64,000 nucleotides of DNA. It comes from Amblyornis subalaris (lineage: Eukaryota > Chordata > Aves > Passeriformes > Ptilonorhynchidae). Location of the stretch: the NCBI GenBank assembly GCA_018881555.1, contig JACAXG010000025.1, positions 3,541,899-3,605,898 on the forward strand, read 5' to 3'. Position numbers and translations under genes: made by a program. The notes beneath the pieces were generated by a model that saw only the letters and a list, made by a program, of their open reading frames with translations, did not search any database and was not told where the DNA came from. Shown one piece after another: positions 10,306-22,954 of this stretch (position 1 is the first letter of the stretch; every line of letters starts with the position of its first letter).

Positions 10306-11690
10306 GCTTTATAGCTTATCTGGCCACCTGCAACTCTTGGGCTTTGCCACATGTTGCCTCATCGAGGAGGGGACCTTGCTAAGGAACACAGCATTTCACC
10401 CAAGTTTAGCCCCAAAGTGGGATGTATCCAGCTCTCACAGTAAAATTTAAGTCCATTTCAGAAGAAGGCTTGTTCAACTGCAATACAGCATATGTTCGGC
10501 TGGCCNGGTTGAAGTCCATGGAGGTAAAAAGCAAGGCAGAAATGCCAGTAATTCTGAATTTGTCAGAGATGCATTGTGGNCCCAAGAGTCTTAATCTGCA
10601 CCCGACCAGAGAGTTTTGGTAAGGACACATCTTTGCAGGAGTTGCAATGTTGCAATACCTTCCAGACATATTTTTTCCTGAGCCTTGTGAGGCCCGTGTA
10701 TGTCATCAAGAGGAGTTTTAGCAGGCTGGTAGTGCACGTGGGCAGGACTCCCTCGCCCCTCTTTGCTGAATTATTCTGTAAGGTTGGGTGGGGGTGTTGT
10801 AGTAGGACTCAATTAACTCAGAACACGATCTCATCTGCTCTGGTAACACAGATTCCAATTTGTTGAAGACTGAAGCACCCTTTCAAATTTAATGNATTTA
10901 AGAAAAAGAGCAATAGACCTGCTGGGGAAACCCCACGAAGATTGGGTTTCTGCTGATACTCTAATCTAGGTAAAAGGGCTGCAGGTACAATTTGGAGAGC
11001 TGCAGAGTTTTGTTTTCTAAGCTGCCTGGCTGATTATGACTGTGAGGAGGCAGGGAGTGCTCCCTGCTGCCCAGCAATACTGCTCCAGGGCTGCAAAGGC
11101 CATAACACCCTGCCATCTGCACACCACTGCAAGGGTCTGGACCCAGCTGGGAGGTGACACTCACTGACTGCCTTAGGTGGGTAGCATCTGGGCCTGCAGT
11201 ATGTGACATGTGCTCTGAGGACTGGGAAAGGTGAGGGCTTGCACGCTCCTTCTCCCTGATGGTCTTCAGGAGGANGCAGGTAGGGATGCACACTGCAGCC
11301 GAGCTGTTCTGAAAGCCGCAACCCTCGGTGATGGACCTGACACATGCTGTGGGCCTTTTCCTGTCCTCCTGTGTCCCCCACTGCTGCTTGTTTCCAAACT
11401 CCTTCACAAGACAGAGGAGGTGGAAGTAGATCTGAAACTAAACCCATCTCCCTGTCCTGAAAAGAGAGGGAAGCTTTGCTTGCGTGTTACCAAAGTAACC
11501 AAGAAAGCAACCTCCTGACACTGCCGTGTGAGTCCTCAGCTGGTTTTATAGCCTTTTGGCAAGGTCCTTCCAACCAAATGATATTACCAGAGCCTGTGAG
11601 CAGGAGCCACTCTAATGAGGAAAACTCCTGCTCTCTGCAATTGCTAATGTAATAAGTNGCAATTTTATGGCTAAATCAGAAGACAAAAAA
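10306..11690. other. No gene recognised
   Basis: Minus frames of 148 codons (10961-11407) and 137 codons (11034-11447) overlap in different phases, with a 95-codon plus frame opposite. All cross the N at 11275. None shows a signal peptide, membrane segment pattern or known motif, so I treat them as chance. Confidence 0.55.
10817..10845 (+). mobile_element. Possible 5S rRNA-derived SINE head fragment
   Basis: The bases AGAACACGATCTCATCTGCT resemble the 5S rRNA run GAACACGCCCGATCTCGTCTGATCT with three or four bases lost and two changed. 5S-derived heads occur in ancient SINE3/AmnSINE-type elements. The match is only about 25 bases, and neither the following 5S box C nor a SINE body is visible, so chance is a serious alternative. 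Confidence 0.2.
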
Positions 11691-13150
11691 CAAGAGAAGA
11701 GAGGGAGAAGAAGAAAACCTCTCTATTTTAAAATGCAGCCAAAACCTGCAGGAATCTACTGCTGCCAATTATTTTAACAGCTCCAACCTGTTTCCCCAGC
11801 AGAAGGAAAAAAATAAAAATACCCCCTCCAGCCCCTCCTTCCCTGTCCTTTGGGAAGAGAGGGGTTTGGATTAGCTCTTCAGAATGAAAACAAACACATC
11901 GGGGCTTTTATAGCGCCAAGCTGTTCCTGTGTCTTGAGAGCAGAGCGAGAAAAGATCTAACAGGTGCTGCATGATTTTATATGGCAGCGTCACGAGAGGT
12001 GCTGGTTCTCAGTCTGAAAGGAGGCTTTCTTTGCCCTTTGGCTGGTGCCCTCCTCTATCCCCAGAGCCAGTGGCTTTGGTTTAACAGCCTATGGCAGTTA
12101 TTTAAGCTCCAAGCAGTGCCAGAAGTCTGAGCTTGTGTCTGTCACGTTCCTTCCCCCCCTGCCAAAGGTGGGTCTTGGGGTGAGGGACTCCCTTGATGGC
12201 TGGTGGGACTCCTGCTCCACTCCATGCCTCACCATGGGCACTCCTTGGGGAAGCTGGGCACACCAGGGTCAGGACTAGAAAACTGGCTTTTCCAAACAAC
12301 CCAATCCTTGTCAATCCCCCAAGCTCAGGTCCTGCAGCCCAGCTCTCCTCCAAGTCCTGGGAGCGAGCTGCTTTCCGTCTTATTGCACAGCAAGAGTCAT
12401 GCATTCTGCAGTAATAAGCACTTCTTAAACCCCCATGAACCCTGAGAGACCATGGGACAACAGTCTTTCTCCACAGTGGATGGGGAAGATCGTGGATAGA
12501 CAGGGACCAACCAACAGCAAAGTGGAAAAGTTTTGAAAATCCAGTGACATATAAATGTAAGCACTGACGACATTTCCAGAGAGTCCCCAAGTGAACCCTG
12601 CAGGCCTTGGCCGTGCCTTGTGATTCGCTAAGCAAGGAGCTACAGCAGCCTCCGCATCCTTTGGAGGAGAGATGCAGTGTGTGATCACATCCCCGTGACA
12701 GACAGCTCCCAGGCAGGGGTGACGCAGTGGGGATGGAGGAGTTCGCATCACGACTATTTTAGAGGGTCTGCTGGGATAAATGCTTGAACTGAGCCGCAGC
12801 TGGGACTGACCTTTTATTGTCTTGTTGCTCTTGCCATAAAAATAACCTCCAAATTAGCCCCAGCTGTTAGCAGGTTTCATCATTAAAATTTTGTTTGGTA
12901 TTTGAGAGGAAGGAAATCAGCCTCTTAAAGAACAATATTGCATTTTTTTTTTTCTTTTCTCCCTCTCCTTCACCCCCCACCCCCACATACACCGTGATGT
13001 CTAGACCTGGGTTTCTCCATTGGAAGTACTGTCAGATAAGACAGCAGACACCATTCCACAAACTTTTTAATTTCTTTTAGGAAGCATTCCCTTCCCCCTT
13101 GACACGCATTTGCATGCAGACAAGAAGAGGAACAAATGTACTGAGGAAAA
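11691..13150. other. No gene recognised; longest open frame of the window
   Basis: The longest frame here (177 codons, minus, 12102-12635) starts at an ATG but has no recognisable domain, and plus frames of 73-80 codons run through it. Two stretches have enhancer-like texture: 11880-12000 (GGGCTTTTATAGCGCC, GATTTTATATGGCAGCG) and 12800-12900 (CCTTTTATTGTC, CATCATTAAAATTTTG). A POU octamer ATTTGCAT lies at 13108-13115. A short C-rich CACCCCCCACCCCCAC run is near 12970. Confidence 0.5.
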
Positions 13151-16100
13151 ATTCGAGCTATAAACAAACCTTCAAAGTTTTAGCTGCATTTTTACTTGTC
13201 TGGAAATGTGGCAATACCACGCGAGGCGGGATGTTGTTGCACAGATCCACTAAGCAGACTAATGGAGAGCAGATCATCATCTGCATCAGATACAAGCCAC
13301 TCTGCTGTGCATCCAGATGGATATGGAAAGCCTTGAGCACCTGGCTTTCCAGCAGCCCCAGTCTCCGCTTTGGCCACACCGTAGTTGGGAGGGTAGAGAA
13401 GCTGTCAGCAAAGANAGGAACATGCTTCTCTGATTAGGCTGGAAATCTGCAATGTTCAGATTTTCCCTTGTGCCTTTTGACACCAGGAAGTGAAGATGGG
13501 GAGTCACAGACTATCCGCTGCTGCAGCTTTCTCACCTGCTAAAAAAAAAAGGGCATTTTGAGGAGCATCTCAAGGATTTCAGGAGGAAACAGGAGATTCT
13601 ATGGGGCTGATAGGGACATCCAAGCCTCAAAGCAATTTGGCTNGAGATTTCCAGCCCCTGCCCCAAGGAGTCTCACCCCTGTTGTCAAAGGGAAGCTGTG
13701 CTGGATAGTTGCTCCTCTAATCTGTCCTGGCATGCAAAGAAATAGGGCATTTTACTCACTATGCCCCACAGTCCAATGAATTTCTGGGCAAGCAAACTTT
13801 AAAATTGAGTAGGAAAGGAGCAAGCTGAACCCATGTTTTCTGCAAGGCAGAACTCTGCAATGCAGGAGAAAGGTGAGGAATTCAGTGAGGGGCAGGAGGC
13901 ATTGAGGGCACTCACTGTCCCTTCAGAGTGTTTAAAACGTCCCAGCTTCATTCCACATTGCAGTGAAACCTTATTTCTGAAACCTCAGCACTTCTTTGTG
14001 AAATGACATTCTTGGTCTGCAGCCAGCCCAAAAAGACAGTCTCCNAGGTTATCAGTTCAGCTTCAGCCCAGGAATAATCAGGGAGAGGGAAAAAACCCAA
14101 CAAAACACATTACTGCTTGACAGCTGTATTTGACTCTGTGTAGAACCGGTTGGTGGGCTAAGGCCAACTGGAGCAAAGTGCTTTTTTGGTTGTTTTCTTA
14201 AAATTCCCAACTGATAGTAATTGGCAGAAGCCAAAGCCTCAGAAGAGCTCAAAAGAACCTGTATATTCGAAATATACATCTAACCTCAGGTACAAGCCAC
14301 ATGCCACCCCAGGTACACCCCACCGGTATTGAATGGAACTGAGTGTTGATGTAGCAGGCAAACAATGAAGTTTTTAGAGGACAACGAGAGGCATTTGTGT
14401 CTCTGAAGTTTGGTTCCCTGCTATTCCTAGTCACTACTGCATATCATCACTTTCACAGCTGGATCTTAGTTGCAGGAGCTGTAGGTTCTCAAATATCACA
14501 GCAGTGCTCCTATGGGAATACCAAGACAACAAAACCCTGAGGAAGGCCATGTTTGTTTGGGGTTTTTTCCTAACCCTACATACAGCTATTTGGAAGAAGT
14601 TAGGGTTTTCCCTAACTTTCCAGTTTGAACTTGACTAGCTCCTAATTTGAATCAAGCTTCTCTAAAGGGTAAAAAAGAAGACATATTTCACTTCTCTTCC
14701 TTACTTTTCTCTGACTTTCATATGACATGAGCCATCTCTACTAGGACATGCTTTCAGCAATATGACCCATAGTGTATGTGTAAAAGGAGAGCTTAAAATC
14801 AGGTCACATATAAGGTAGTATTTCCCCATTATATCCTCCCAGAAATCACTTGTTCAGGAACCTTTCAAGCTGGAGGCTGAGTTTAGGCTGTTGTATTATT
14901 TACCAATGGAATGGTTCTCCCGAAACATATCTGNGTTTTAATCCACTTCTGTCTTTGATTTCTAAAGCAACCTGTGGCAATGAGTCCTACGACATTCATT
15001 TTAAACATTTAAACCCAGAAGTTTGGAAAAAACATTTAAAAACAAGTTTATTTGGCAGTGCCCAGTGCTTATAAACAGTCAAGTATTTGCACCTCCAGTG
15101 GTCTAATTAATCCTATAATCCTCAAGATCTTAGGTGGACTCAAGCTATGGACCGGGATCCAGAAAGAGAATTAATGCTCAATTCTAGGATCTAGGATTTA
15201 GCAATTTTTTGCACCCCATAAAGAGCAGAAACAGCTACAAAGCTGAGCTTCAGATGCAAACTTGCAGACTTTCTGAGACCTATTTCACTTGAGTGAATCT
15301 CAAAGCCCACTTTAGGTTTTCAATGCTGCTTTTCTCCCATTGTGTTCCTGCCTACTTCTGTAGCTTTTGCACTTGAGCATGGTATAATAAGGAATATAAT
15401 AGTAAGAAGAGAATGGTTTATAAACCCATATACATTCATATTTTCCCCCTAAAAAGTTAAATAAAGANAAGTCAGTCCCCTGCTGAACTCCAAAGCATCT
15501 TTTTGTGAAAAGAGTCAGAAAGCCCTAAGTCTTGGGTGGGTGCTAGATCTACAGGAAGATCTGGGAGAGCTGAGGAAGGTGGTATTTGGTTGCTTTAAAT
15601 ACACCAGGAGTATGGTTATTTTTTTAGGCTATCCTTTTTCTTCTTTGGTCAATGTTCCGTGATCCTGATATACAGTCTATGTCACTGGGCCTGATGAAAA
15701 GCTGTCAATAGGTTGCAACTCCAGAAAACATCTACGCTCCAAACTGTCATCTTTCGCATTTTTCACTGTTTTCTTCAAACTTTCCTGGCATCTGGGTGGG
15801 ATGTGAATGAGCCCTGGAGAAGACAGTGGACCCATTCAACAGTTCATGTCAGATATCTTGAAGTGACAAGCTGATATTGAAAAACTAAGACCTTAACGTG
15901 TGGAAATTTATGGAGTTGCCTCTGAAGCAAAGTAAGAAACACGTCCCCCTCACCCACCTCCTCTTTTCAACAGTTTCCTTCTNGCATGGTCTGAAGGACT
16001 GATCCAGACAGGAGACAAGATCTTTTGGAAGCAAAATAACTGGGAGCAACTTGGCTCCACTCTTGGCACCCGCCAGGATGTGCTCACTGGCTCTTCCTGA

Positions 16101-17915
16101 ATCTGGGAATGATCCATTCCATGGGGCAACTTTGAGATACTTTTTGCTTCCATGGGAAGTGCTTCTCTTGCTTTTTTCTTGCCTACACTTCCAATGAAAA
16201 GAAAAACAATTAATAAAATGTAATTAATGAAAGACAAAGAAGCATGAGACAGATGTAGAAAATTGTAGGAATTGAAGGCTTTCAATATAAATCATGTGGG
16301 ACCAACTTTCCTGACCTTCCAAGCCATGTTCTAAAACACTCACTCATGCAGGAGCCCCAGTGCTTGCACAACTTAGCTCAGAAAGCTGGAGAGTGATGGT
16401 GAGATTGGGGACACATGACCATAAGTCCACAGGGATCCATCAGTCCTTGAAGGAGCAAGGCCATGGACCCAGAGAGATGAGGTGTTGTGGGCCAGGACCA
16501 GCAGCTCATTGCCTTTGTTGGTTGGAGGATCCTGTTACCCAACAGGACTTGCACAAGCACAGCCACACCATGGGAATGTCAGTTCCCNTGCAGGAGCTGC
16601 ACAAATATGTGTGTCCCAGTAAGAAAAAGTTCCCCCTCCTCTTTCCTTCCCCACCACCCACATTCCATAGAGTCTTGATTAGATGGACTTTAACTTCCAT
16701 CTTCCACTTAGGTACCAGGGGTCATCCTCTTCAGTTTCTCTAGTAGCTTCCTTCCTTGAAAAAAGCAAATGCATATCAAGAAGACAAAGCATATGGTTTC
16801 TATTCTTCAGGTCTCCAGTTGCAAAATAAGGCACCTCAGCCTCTTTGTCCTTTTTTTTCTTTTTTTAAGAGCACTGGTATGTAATACTGTTGGTGTAGAG
16901 CAGCTCTAACTCTCTCAGGACTCTCATGTTGAAGGAAACAAGCAGGCATTTCAGGCATAGTGTTTTGGTTTTCTGCTCCAATATTCTGCTCCCATATTTT
17001 GCATTACCTTTTGGGAGCGGGATTATTGACTTTTTATTCATTTAAAATCAAACTTATTCAGGTTGAAATTGTCTCTTCTGTTTACAAAAAGAAAGAAAGG
17101 AAGCATTTATATCCTACTATTAAAGAGGAAGACTGTTCACATATGCATGTCTGAATGCTTTATAATCTGAGAATTTAGTATTTTTTCCTAAAATATGATG
17201 GTTTTGTCTTAACCAACAACATCCCTGCCTCATACTTTTCCTCCTTAAGAAGCCCTGAGTACTTTCAGCCTTGTCTGTTTTTACTCTTGCAGTCTGAACT
17301 GAACCCTTTCCACTGATTACTTGTAGTGATTAAGGTTAAATTTCATCTGATTTACACCCCAGGATGTGCCACTGAAAAATCCTGAGCTCTTTTAAAGTGC
17401 AGTCATCACCTCCATGGAGTACAAGTGGGATTTGAAGCTTGCAGGCCCTTTGTAGATGTTTTTAGCTTGCAACAGAGAAATCTGGAACAACTATAGGAAA
17501 ACAAACTATGCTGAAGCACAATCCTACTTGTCAGGTTTAACTTGCAGTAAGTNTATAAACTTCTCTTTCTTCTATGTGTTTATCCTCTTTCTCCATCCCC
17601 CCATTAGGTTTGTGCTAGTCAGAATTAACCCCACCTGTCTGCAGGGGATGAATGAATTTCCAGCACACTCACTCAGCACTCCACACTTTCCACTTTAAAA
17701 GACCTTGAGACTTAGTGACAGAACAGTCAACAACACTATTAAAACATATAAAATATCTTTAAAACATCTCCCCCCTAGAAGTTAACAAGGTGGGGGTTCT
17801 CCTCATCTTACTCTATCCAAGGCCACATTGCGATACCACATTAGCCTGGGAAAGTCAGTGTCTTCATGCACTTGAAACTGAATTTCTAACCCATTTGGGC
17901 TCAGGTATACCCTGG
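13151..17915. other. No gene recognised
   Basis: Mixed-composition DNA with isolated Ns, a 10-base A run near 13541 and the T run listed at 16851. The largest frames are 112 codons (plus, 13099-13437), 111 codons (minus, 15950-16285) and 127 codons (plus, 16360-16743). All lack motifs and cross Ns. No interspersed repeat is recognised across these 4.8 kb. Confidence 0.58.
16851..16866. repeat. T-rich run
   Basis: Eight T, one C, then further T to 16866. This is simple sequence with no element body beside it. Confidence 0.85.
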
Positions 17916-17974
17916 GATAGATAGATAGATAGATAGATATAGATATAGATATATACATATATATGTATATATAC
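17916..17974. repeat. (GATA)n microsatellite merging into (TA)n palindrome
   Basis: Six perfect GATA units (17916-17939) pass into GATATA units, then into a perfect 24-base palindrome (17949-17972) made of ATATATACATAT and its reverse complement. Length polymorphism between individuals is likely. Confidence 0.93.
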
Positions 17975-19740
17975 ATCCTGGGTTGGGGTTAATATTCAGC
18001 ACAACTGGGAAATGTGCTCGCTCCTTAGCTTCAGGGTTTTGGTGGTCACAGTGAGCCAAGCTGCCAGCACTTTGTGACATTTAATGCATTTTCTTGCATA
18101 TTAACGCCTTTGGGTGAGAAAATCATAGGCGGTTCCTTACGCCTGCTGTTGGAGGCAAGACCCTTTCCTGGATGGGTCTTTGATCTTTCATTGATCCCGA
18201 TGCTGTGAGCTCAGAGTATGCAGTGCTGGCAGGTAAGGTCACCAAAGGAGGCTGTGAACACTGAGTAAGCAGTAGGATATTTGGATGGGCCTGTCATGTG
18301 GGATTGCAGCCTCCTCTTTTCTCCCCCATCTCACCAAGGCACTGACCCTTTCCTAGTGTCACTTTTCCAATGGCTCCAGCTGCTGCAGCCACAAGGACAG
18401 AGGAGAGCTAATTCTGGGTGTTGAGGAATGGAAAGATAAATAAGCACTGGACAGCAGTTCCTCTGTTAAGATAAGACCCATAGGCGACAGGGAAACTTGA
18501 GTATGGCAAGAGATACTGGCATACACTGGTGTATCTCCTTTGATTTCTGTATATAACTTACCCCAGGACAGGACCACGGCAAAGACTGGGGGGAGAGGGA
18601 AGGAAGGAGCAGGCATGACTGAGTCCATATTCATAGCTGAGAGGCAGAAGTGGAACCCCAGGCTCTTGATCATGACAGCTCCCCNCTGCCTTCCCTTGAA
18701 TTGTTGCCTTGATTAGCATGATGCCTTGCCCCCGGCAACCGTGTGGCATTGAGTCTATGGAGGAAAATATATGAGTGTTGAGAATAATTGGTTCTTTGAT
18801 ACTAGATTGCACAAAGGTCAAAGTGTACTGGGGAGAGCAAGACAGCTGAAAAGTCACATTCCCTGCAGGCACTGTGGCACTGACCTCTTGTGCCTGCAAA
18901 AACTGGAAATCACAGATAAACTGCTGCGATGCCACAGCTTCTTGTGCTGGGGGACTGAGAGATCTCGGTGCAAACACTGTGGTTTCTCAGCTGACAACAC
19001 TGGAGCTCTTTGTAGCACCGGGTCAGGTTGTGTACAGGGGTAGTTAGATAAGGTTTTCATGTTATGTGATCTGTCTTGTTGCATTATTCTAACAAATTAG
19101 ACACTACAAAGCCACTCTGCTGTCTGTCTATCTGTCTGCACCACCATGAGGACACTTCTCTCTTCCCCTGAACTCTGGCAGCTCTGATTTACTTGGGACA
19201 AACCTGGTATCTATGAAGGATCTCACTGTTTATGTTTGTGCGCTCTGTGGAAACCCTGTGGTTCAGTGCCCCTCGTTCATGTCCCCATCAGTCATGGCAG
19301 AATTTGTTTAGAAGCTGAAGACTTTTTCAAACTGCTGATCCCAGTTATCTCATCATGGAGCTTCATCAAAGATGAAAGGATTTGCATCCCTGATTTCTCT
19401 CTTCGTAGCACCTGCCATCCTCAGAAGGACTCAAGTTTTCAAGTTAGGCCCTCTTTTCTGGAGGGTCCTACAGGAGAAGTCACAGAAACCAAACAGTGAG
19501 ATTTCAGATTCTTGCCCAGAAGACCCTGAATTTACATGAAAAGTGGGCAGCAGAGGTGAGCAGAATCCATCCAGAAGGATGTGGTATAACACACAGTACC
19601 TGACATAGTGCAGCCAGTAGTTAATAATAAGTACCTGATGTCCTTTCTATAAGAGGACCTTTTGGCAAAAGCCTTACTGCAGACTGTAGTCAGATTCTGC
19701 TTTACTTTGTCACATCTCAGGAAGCTCCTCTTTGATACAG
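17975..19740. other. No gene recognised
   Basis: Overlapping minus frames of 104 and 139 codons (18359-18977) cross the N at 18685. A 90-codon plus frame (18771-19043) is rich in cysteine but is judged accidental. A short CTGT/CTAT repeat lies at 19130-19138. Confidence 0.55.
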
Positions 19741-19825
19741 ACCTACCTCTGGGTAGGTCATTTAGCTTCTTAGTGTGTTTGCCTCATTCGTGTTGTGGAG
19801 ATGGTGAAGTGAAAGATGGATGGTG
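19741..19825 (+). mobile_element. MIR-like SINE fragment
   Basis: The run CTCTGGGTAGGTCATTTAGC, then TTCTTAGTGTGTTTGCCTCA, then GTGGAGATGGTGAAG, is collinear with the 3' half of MIR-type core SINEs (CTTGGGCAAGTCACTTAACC, CTCTGTGCCTCAGTTTCCTC, ATGGGGATAATAAT). Orientation is sense on the plus strand. The core upstream is not clear and the tail is lost. MIR-like elements are ancient in amniotes and survive in birds as short diverged pieces like this one. Confidence 0.55.
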
Positions 19826-20160
19826 AAGACGCATTGCTTCTGCATCCAAATGACAAGGGGAATTCATGTTCAGGCACTGCAGTCCTACAAAACAATGGCT
19901 AAAACGTAGCCAGGTTCTCTAGTGTGAGAGAACCTCCTCAGTGCCCCTTCTCTTGTGCAGACCTGTTATGTTCCAAAGCCTCCATACAATTATTGTAGCA
20001 CCTTCCTTCACAGACAGGCTCAGAGATCATGGATTTATAACATTGTTTAACACCTATCCATTGGCTCTGGATCACTGGCCTCAGACTTAAGATGTTAACC
20101 TGCAGTGCAAGCTAGATAGGATCTTAAAGCAGGGAGGAGATTAAGGAATGTTTTGACAAT

Positions 20161-20210
20161 TCCTAACCTATCCCATCCTATCTTACCCTCTCCTGCCCTA
20201 TCCTATGCTC
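20161..20210. repeat. Degenerate (CCTAT)n-like pyrimidine-rich repeat
   Basis: Repeated CCTATC, CCTATCC and CCTATCTTA-type words over 50 bases with no phase kept throughout, embedded in a pyrimidine-rich stretch. Confidence 0.65.
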
Positions 20211-21193
20211 ATTCCTTTATCATGTTCTCTCCCATGTGAATCAATGTTTAGGTATACTGGAGAACAGATAACCTCCATGGTAAACTGGGTTAAAGCCAGG
20301 TCTCCAGTGAAAAAGTGTCCTTATTTCCTTCATCCTTTCCTTAACTCTCCTCTTGCCCTTCTGGAGTAGACCCCATTTCTTCTCTTCTTGAGGTGCTGCA
20401 GGTTGCTTTTTTAAACTGAAGCTGAAATTTTCCAAATAATTGTGTAGGGAAAAGACTGAGGTTTGAAAGGGAAACACTTTTCACTGAAAGAGAAACCCTT
20501 GGCCTGGCTGCACCAAGCAATGAGGCTCAGACTGTCATTCCTCTCTCCCAGTCACCACGGGTTGTTACAAGGAGATATCAAGGGTATGACTTCTTGGCAG
20601 TAGTTATTTCTTCAGAAAAAAACAAAAGAATCTGCAGAGGAAAGCAAAGGCATGCTGGCTGTTTGGCTGCTTCCTAAGTCAGTGCCACACAGCATCGCCA
20701 GGGATGCTGCCTTGCAAGGTTTGCTTCCCAAGGCCATAGGTTGGTTGACAGCTGAATAAGAAGCCTGGACAGGAGGTGCCATTTCCTCCTGCTGCAGTAA
20801 TCTCTGTTCAGGTCTGTTGGCCACTGGTGTGTTACAGTCAAGACCATGCAAAACTTCTCCCAGTGTAGTGTGAAATTTGCTCCAAAAGAGCAGAAACATC
20901 TGGTTAGTACCAGGAAGTGGTTGCTGGCTGGGTTTGGCAACAAGGGACTGTGTAGTTAATACACTCTTACCTCATCAGTAGGTGTCACTGCAGCAAAAGA
21001 CAGGGTCCAGTGGAAAGTTTCAGAGGGGAATAGAGAGGGGTACTTCAGCCAACCAACCAGATGCAGTCAGTTCAGTGCTTCCTGACTCCAGCCAGAGAAC
21101 GGCTATGGATCTGGGTTTATGAATTGCTTGTAATAAGGCTATAGGAAATGAGAGATTAAGGAAATGAGTCATTAAGTGATTACAAAGACATGT

Positions 21194-21480
21194 GGAGCAC
21201 ACACAGTTGTGGCCGCCAGTAACAGAGCGTTGAGCAACCGTAAATTTCTTCTACGGGGGTTTTGGGAATGTTCCTGCTGAACTTGTATGCAGTAGTGAGT
21301 TACGGTTCGGTGGATGTAGTTGAAATGAACCAGTAGCAAGTTTCAGTCGCTCTTAGCACAAAACCCACAGCGGAGTTTTCTAAGGCTCAAAAATCACCCC
21401 TTTGATGCCAGGTCGGGTGACCTGTCCCAGGAGAAATATTTCAGCAGTTAAGGAACAGGCACCCTCTGACACCGTACGAT
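21194..21480. other. Local CpG-enriched segment of unknown nature
   Basis: Eleven CpGs in about 290 bases, scattered as GCCGCC, GAGCGTTG, AACCGTAA, CTACGGGG, GTTACGGTTCGGTGG, GTCGCTC, AGCGGAG, GGTCGGG and CCGTACGA. Flanking sequence is CpG-poor. No frame or repeat family is recognised. It could be a young or hypomethylated insertion, such as a solo LTR, but I cannot find terminal TG...CA pairs or a poly-A signal that would show it. Confidence 0.2.
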
Positions 21481-22954
21481 TTAGGTCTGGACTTAAGCAT
21501 CAGTGAGGGAGCTTTAACCAAGACTCAGTTAGAACCTCTTTGTCAGGGCCAAATTCTGAAAGCTGACAAGGTAGTCCTATGCTAGAAGCAGCTTCTGACT
21601 CAGTTTCCACATCACTGTCAACAGAGCCACCAGCAGCTGCTCCTCCTCTGGTGAGGTGTTTCTCTGATGTGCTGGAAATGGCATTCAGCAATGCTGTCAC
21701 ACATGGAAGTGTGGATAACCAGGTCTTGGGTCTGCAGAAAGTGGGGTAAGGAGGGCAGCAGTGCAGGTATGCTTGGTTTGGCAAGTGCATCACTATCTAG
21801 TCACAGAAGCCATAAAAAATGGGTGCTGCACGTGGTTTGGCATCTAAACTCGCAACATTTTAATCCTGTTTTCTGGGAAGCACAGCCAGGAATAAAAGAT
21901 CTGAAATACAGACCAGATCAGCCCTGCTGCCTGCTATCAAACCCAGACTCTCCTGCTCTGCACAACCTTCTTGAAGATTCTTGCTAAGGCATCCTGCTCC
22001 AAAATGTGTTATGCAGCAGGTCCAAACTCCTTCTACAATCATGTTGCCAAGCAGTTAAATACTACGCAAGGAGAAAATGAGGCAGCCAGGTATCTCTAAT
22101 GCTATCCTAATGGATTTGCTAAAGACATACATAAAGTCCTGGTGACCGAGATGCAGAAGAAAATTAAACAATATGAGATAGGTTCTTTGAGTCCTTTCTG
22201 AGACTTTTTCACAGCATTTTGCCTCCAAAGTGTGTTGGTTTTCTACCAGCACCTCTGCAGAAGCTGGCTTTCAAACTGGCTCCAACACTGTGGCTTGTTG
22301 GAACTTGCTGGTTCCTTCTCCCATATATTCGATTCCCCAACCTACTTCCTAGGGAGGAACATAGCTACAAATGGAGGGAGAAAAAGGTGCATTTGGTCCT
22401 GCCTCTAGCTGATAATGGGTTGTCATGAAATTAGGCCTCTCAAAACAGGTAGCCTGGTTAAAAAAAAAACAAAAGCCAAGTTTTCATTCCCTTTCTCTCA
22501 ATTTTGTTTCATATTTACATTCAGTCTCCTCAGATCCCCTCTGGTCTTCCATGCAAACGATATTTTGGGTATATACTACTTCGTTTCACGCAGAAGTTGA
22601 TCACACCTGAGCAAAGATGGCTGCAGTTCTTATAATCACAGTTCAGTTTCACCCACTCCCCAAATGAACTGCTCAGGCCCTGCATAGAGAATGCAAGCAA
22701 AAATCATTTCCTTATTGGTTTTTCTCCCTCATTTTCCCTTCTCTCGTGGAGCTAGCTGTCTTAGGAGGCTGAGACACTCCAAAAATCTCTGTAATGGGCT
22801 GATAGATGGGAGAGGAAGGAGCAGAAAATCCTCCGTTCGTGCCACTGCAGCAGAAGCAGTAATGCAAGCACTGGTGTGTACATAAGAGGCTCCGTATATG
22901 AGAGTTCCTGACCCTGTGACTTTAAATCTGACTAGATAAGAGAGCCAAAGAGTG

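Larger units (their letters stand above)
19826..22954. other. No gene recognised
   Basis: Contains the degenerate CCTAT repeat (20161) and the CpG-enriched segment (21194), listed separately. No N occurs from 18686 to 25329, the cleanest assembled part of the window. Frames reach 106 codons (plus, 21667-21987) without motif. Confidence 0.58.

Noticed and set aside
12102..12635. 177-codon minus-strand open frame, the longest in the window
   Set aside because: No domain, signal peptide or family resemblance; several plus-strand frames overlap; nothing suggests neighbouring exons. Length alone is not unusual at this GC content.
14565..14615. CCTAACCCTA and GTTAGGGTT words resembling telomere repeats
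   Set aside because: Single units only, no tandem array; also no convincing match to a CR1 end.
18771..19043. Cysteine-rich 90-codon plus frame with CxxC pairs resembling zinc fingers
   Set aside because: The spacing of Cys and His fits no known finger class, there is no linker pattern, and nothing extends it as an exon.
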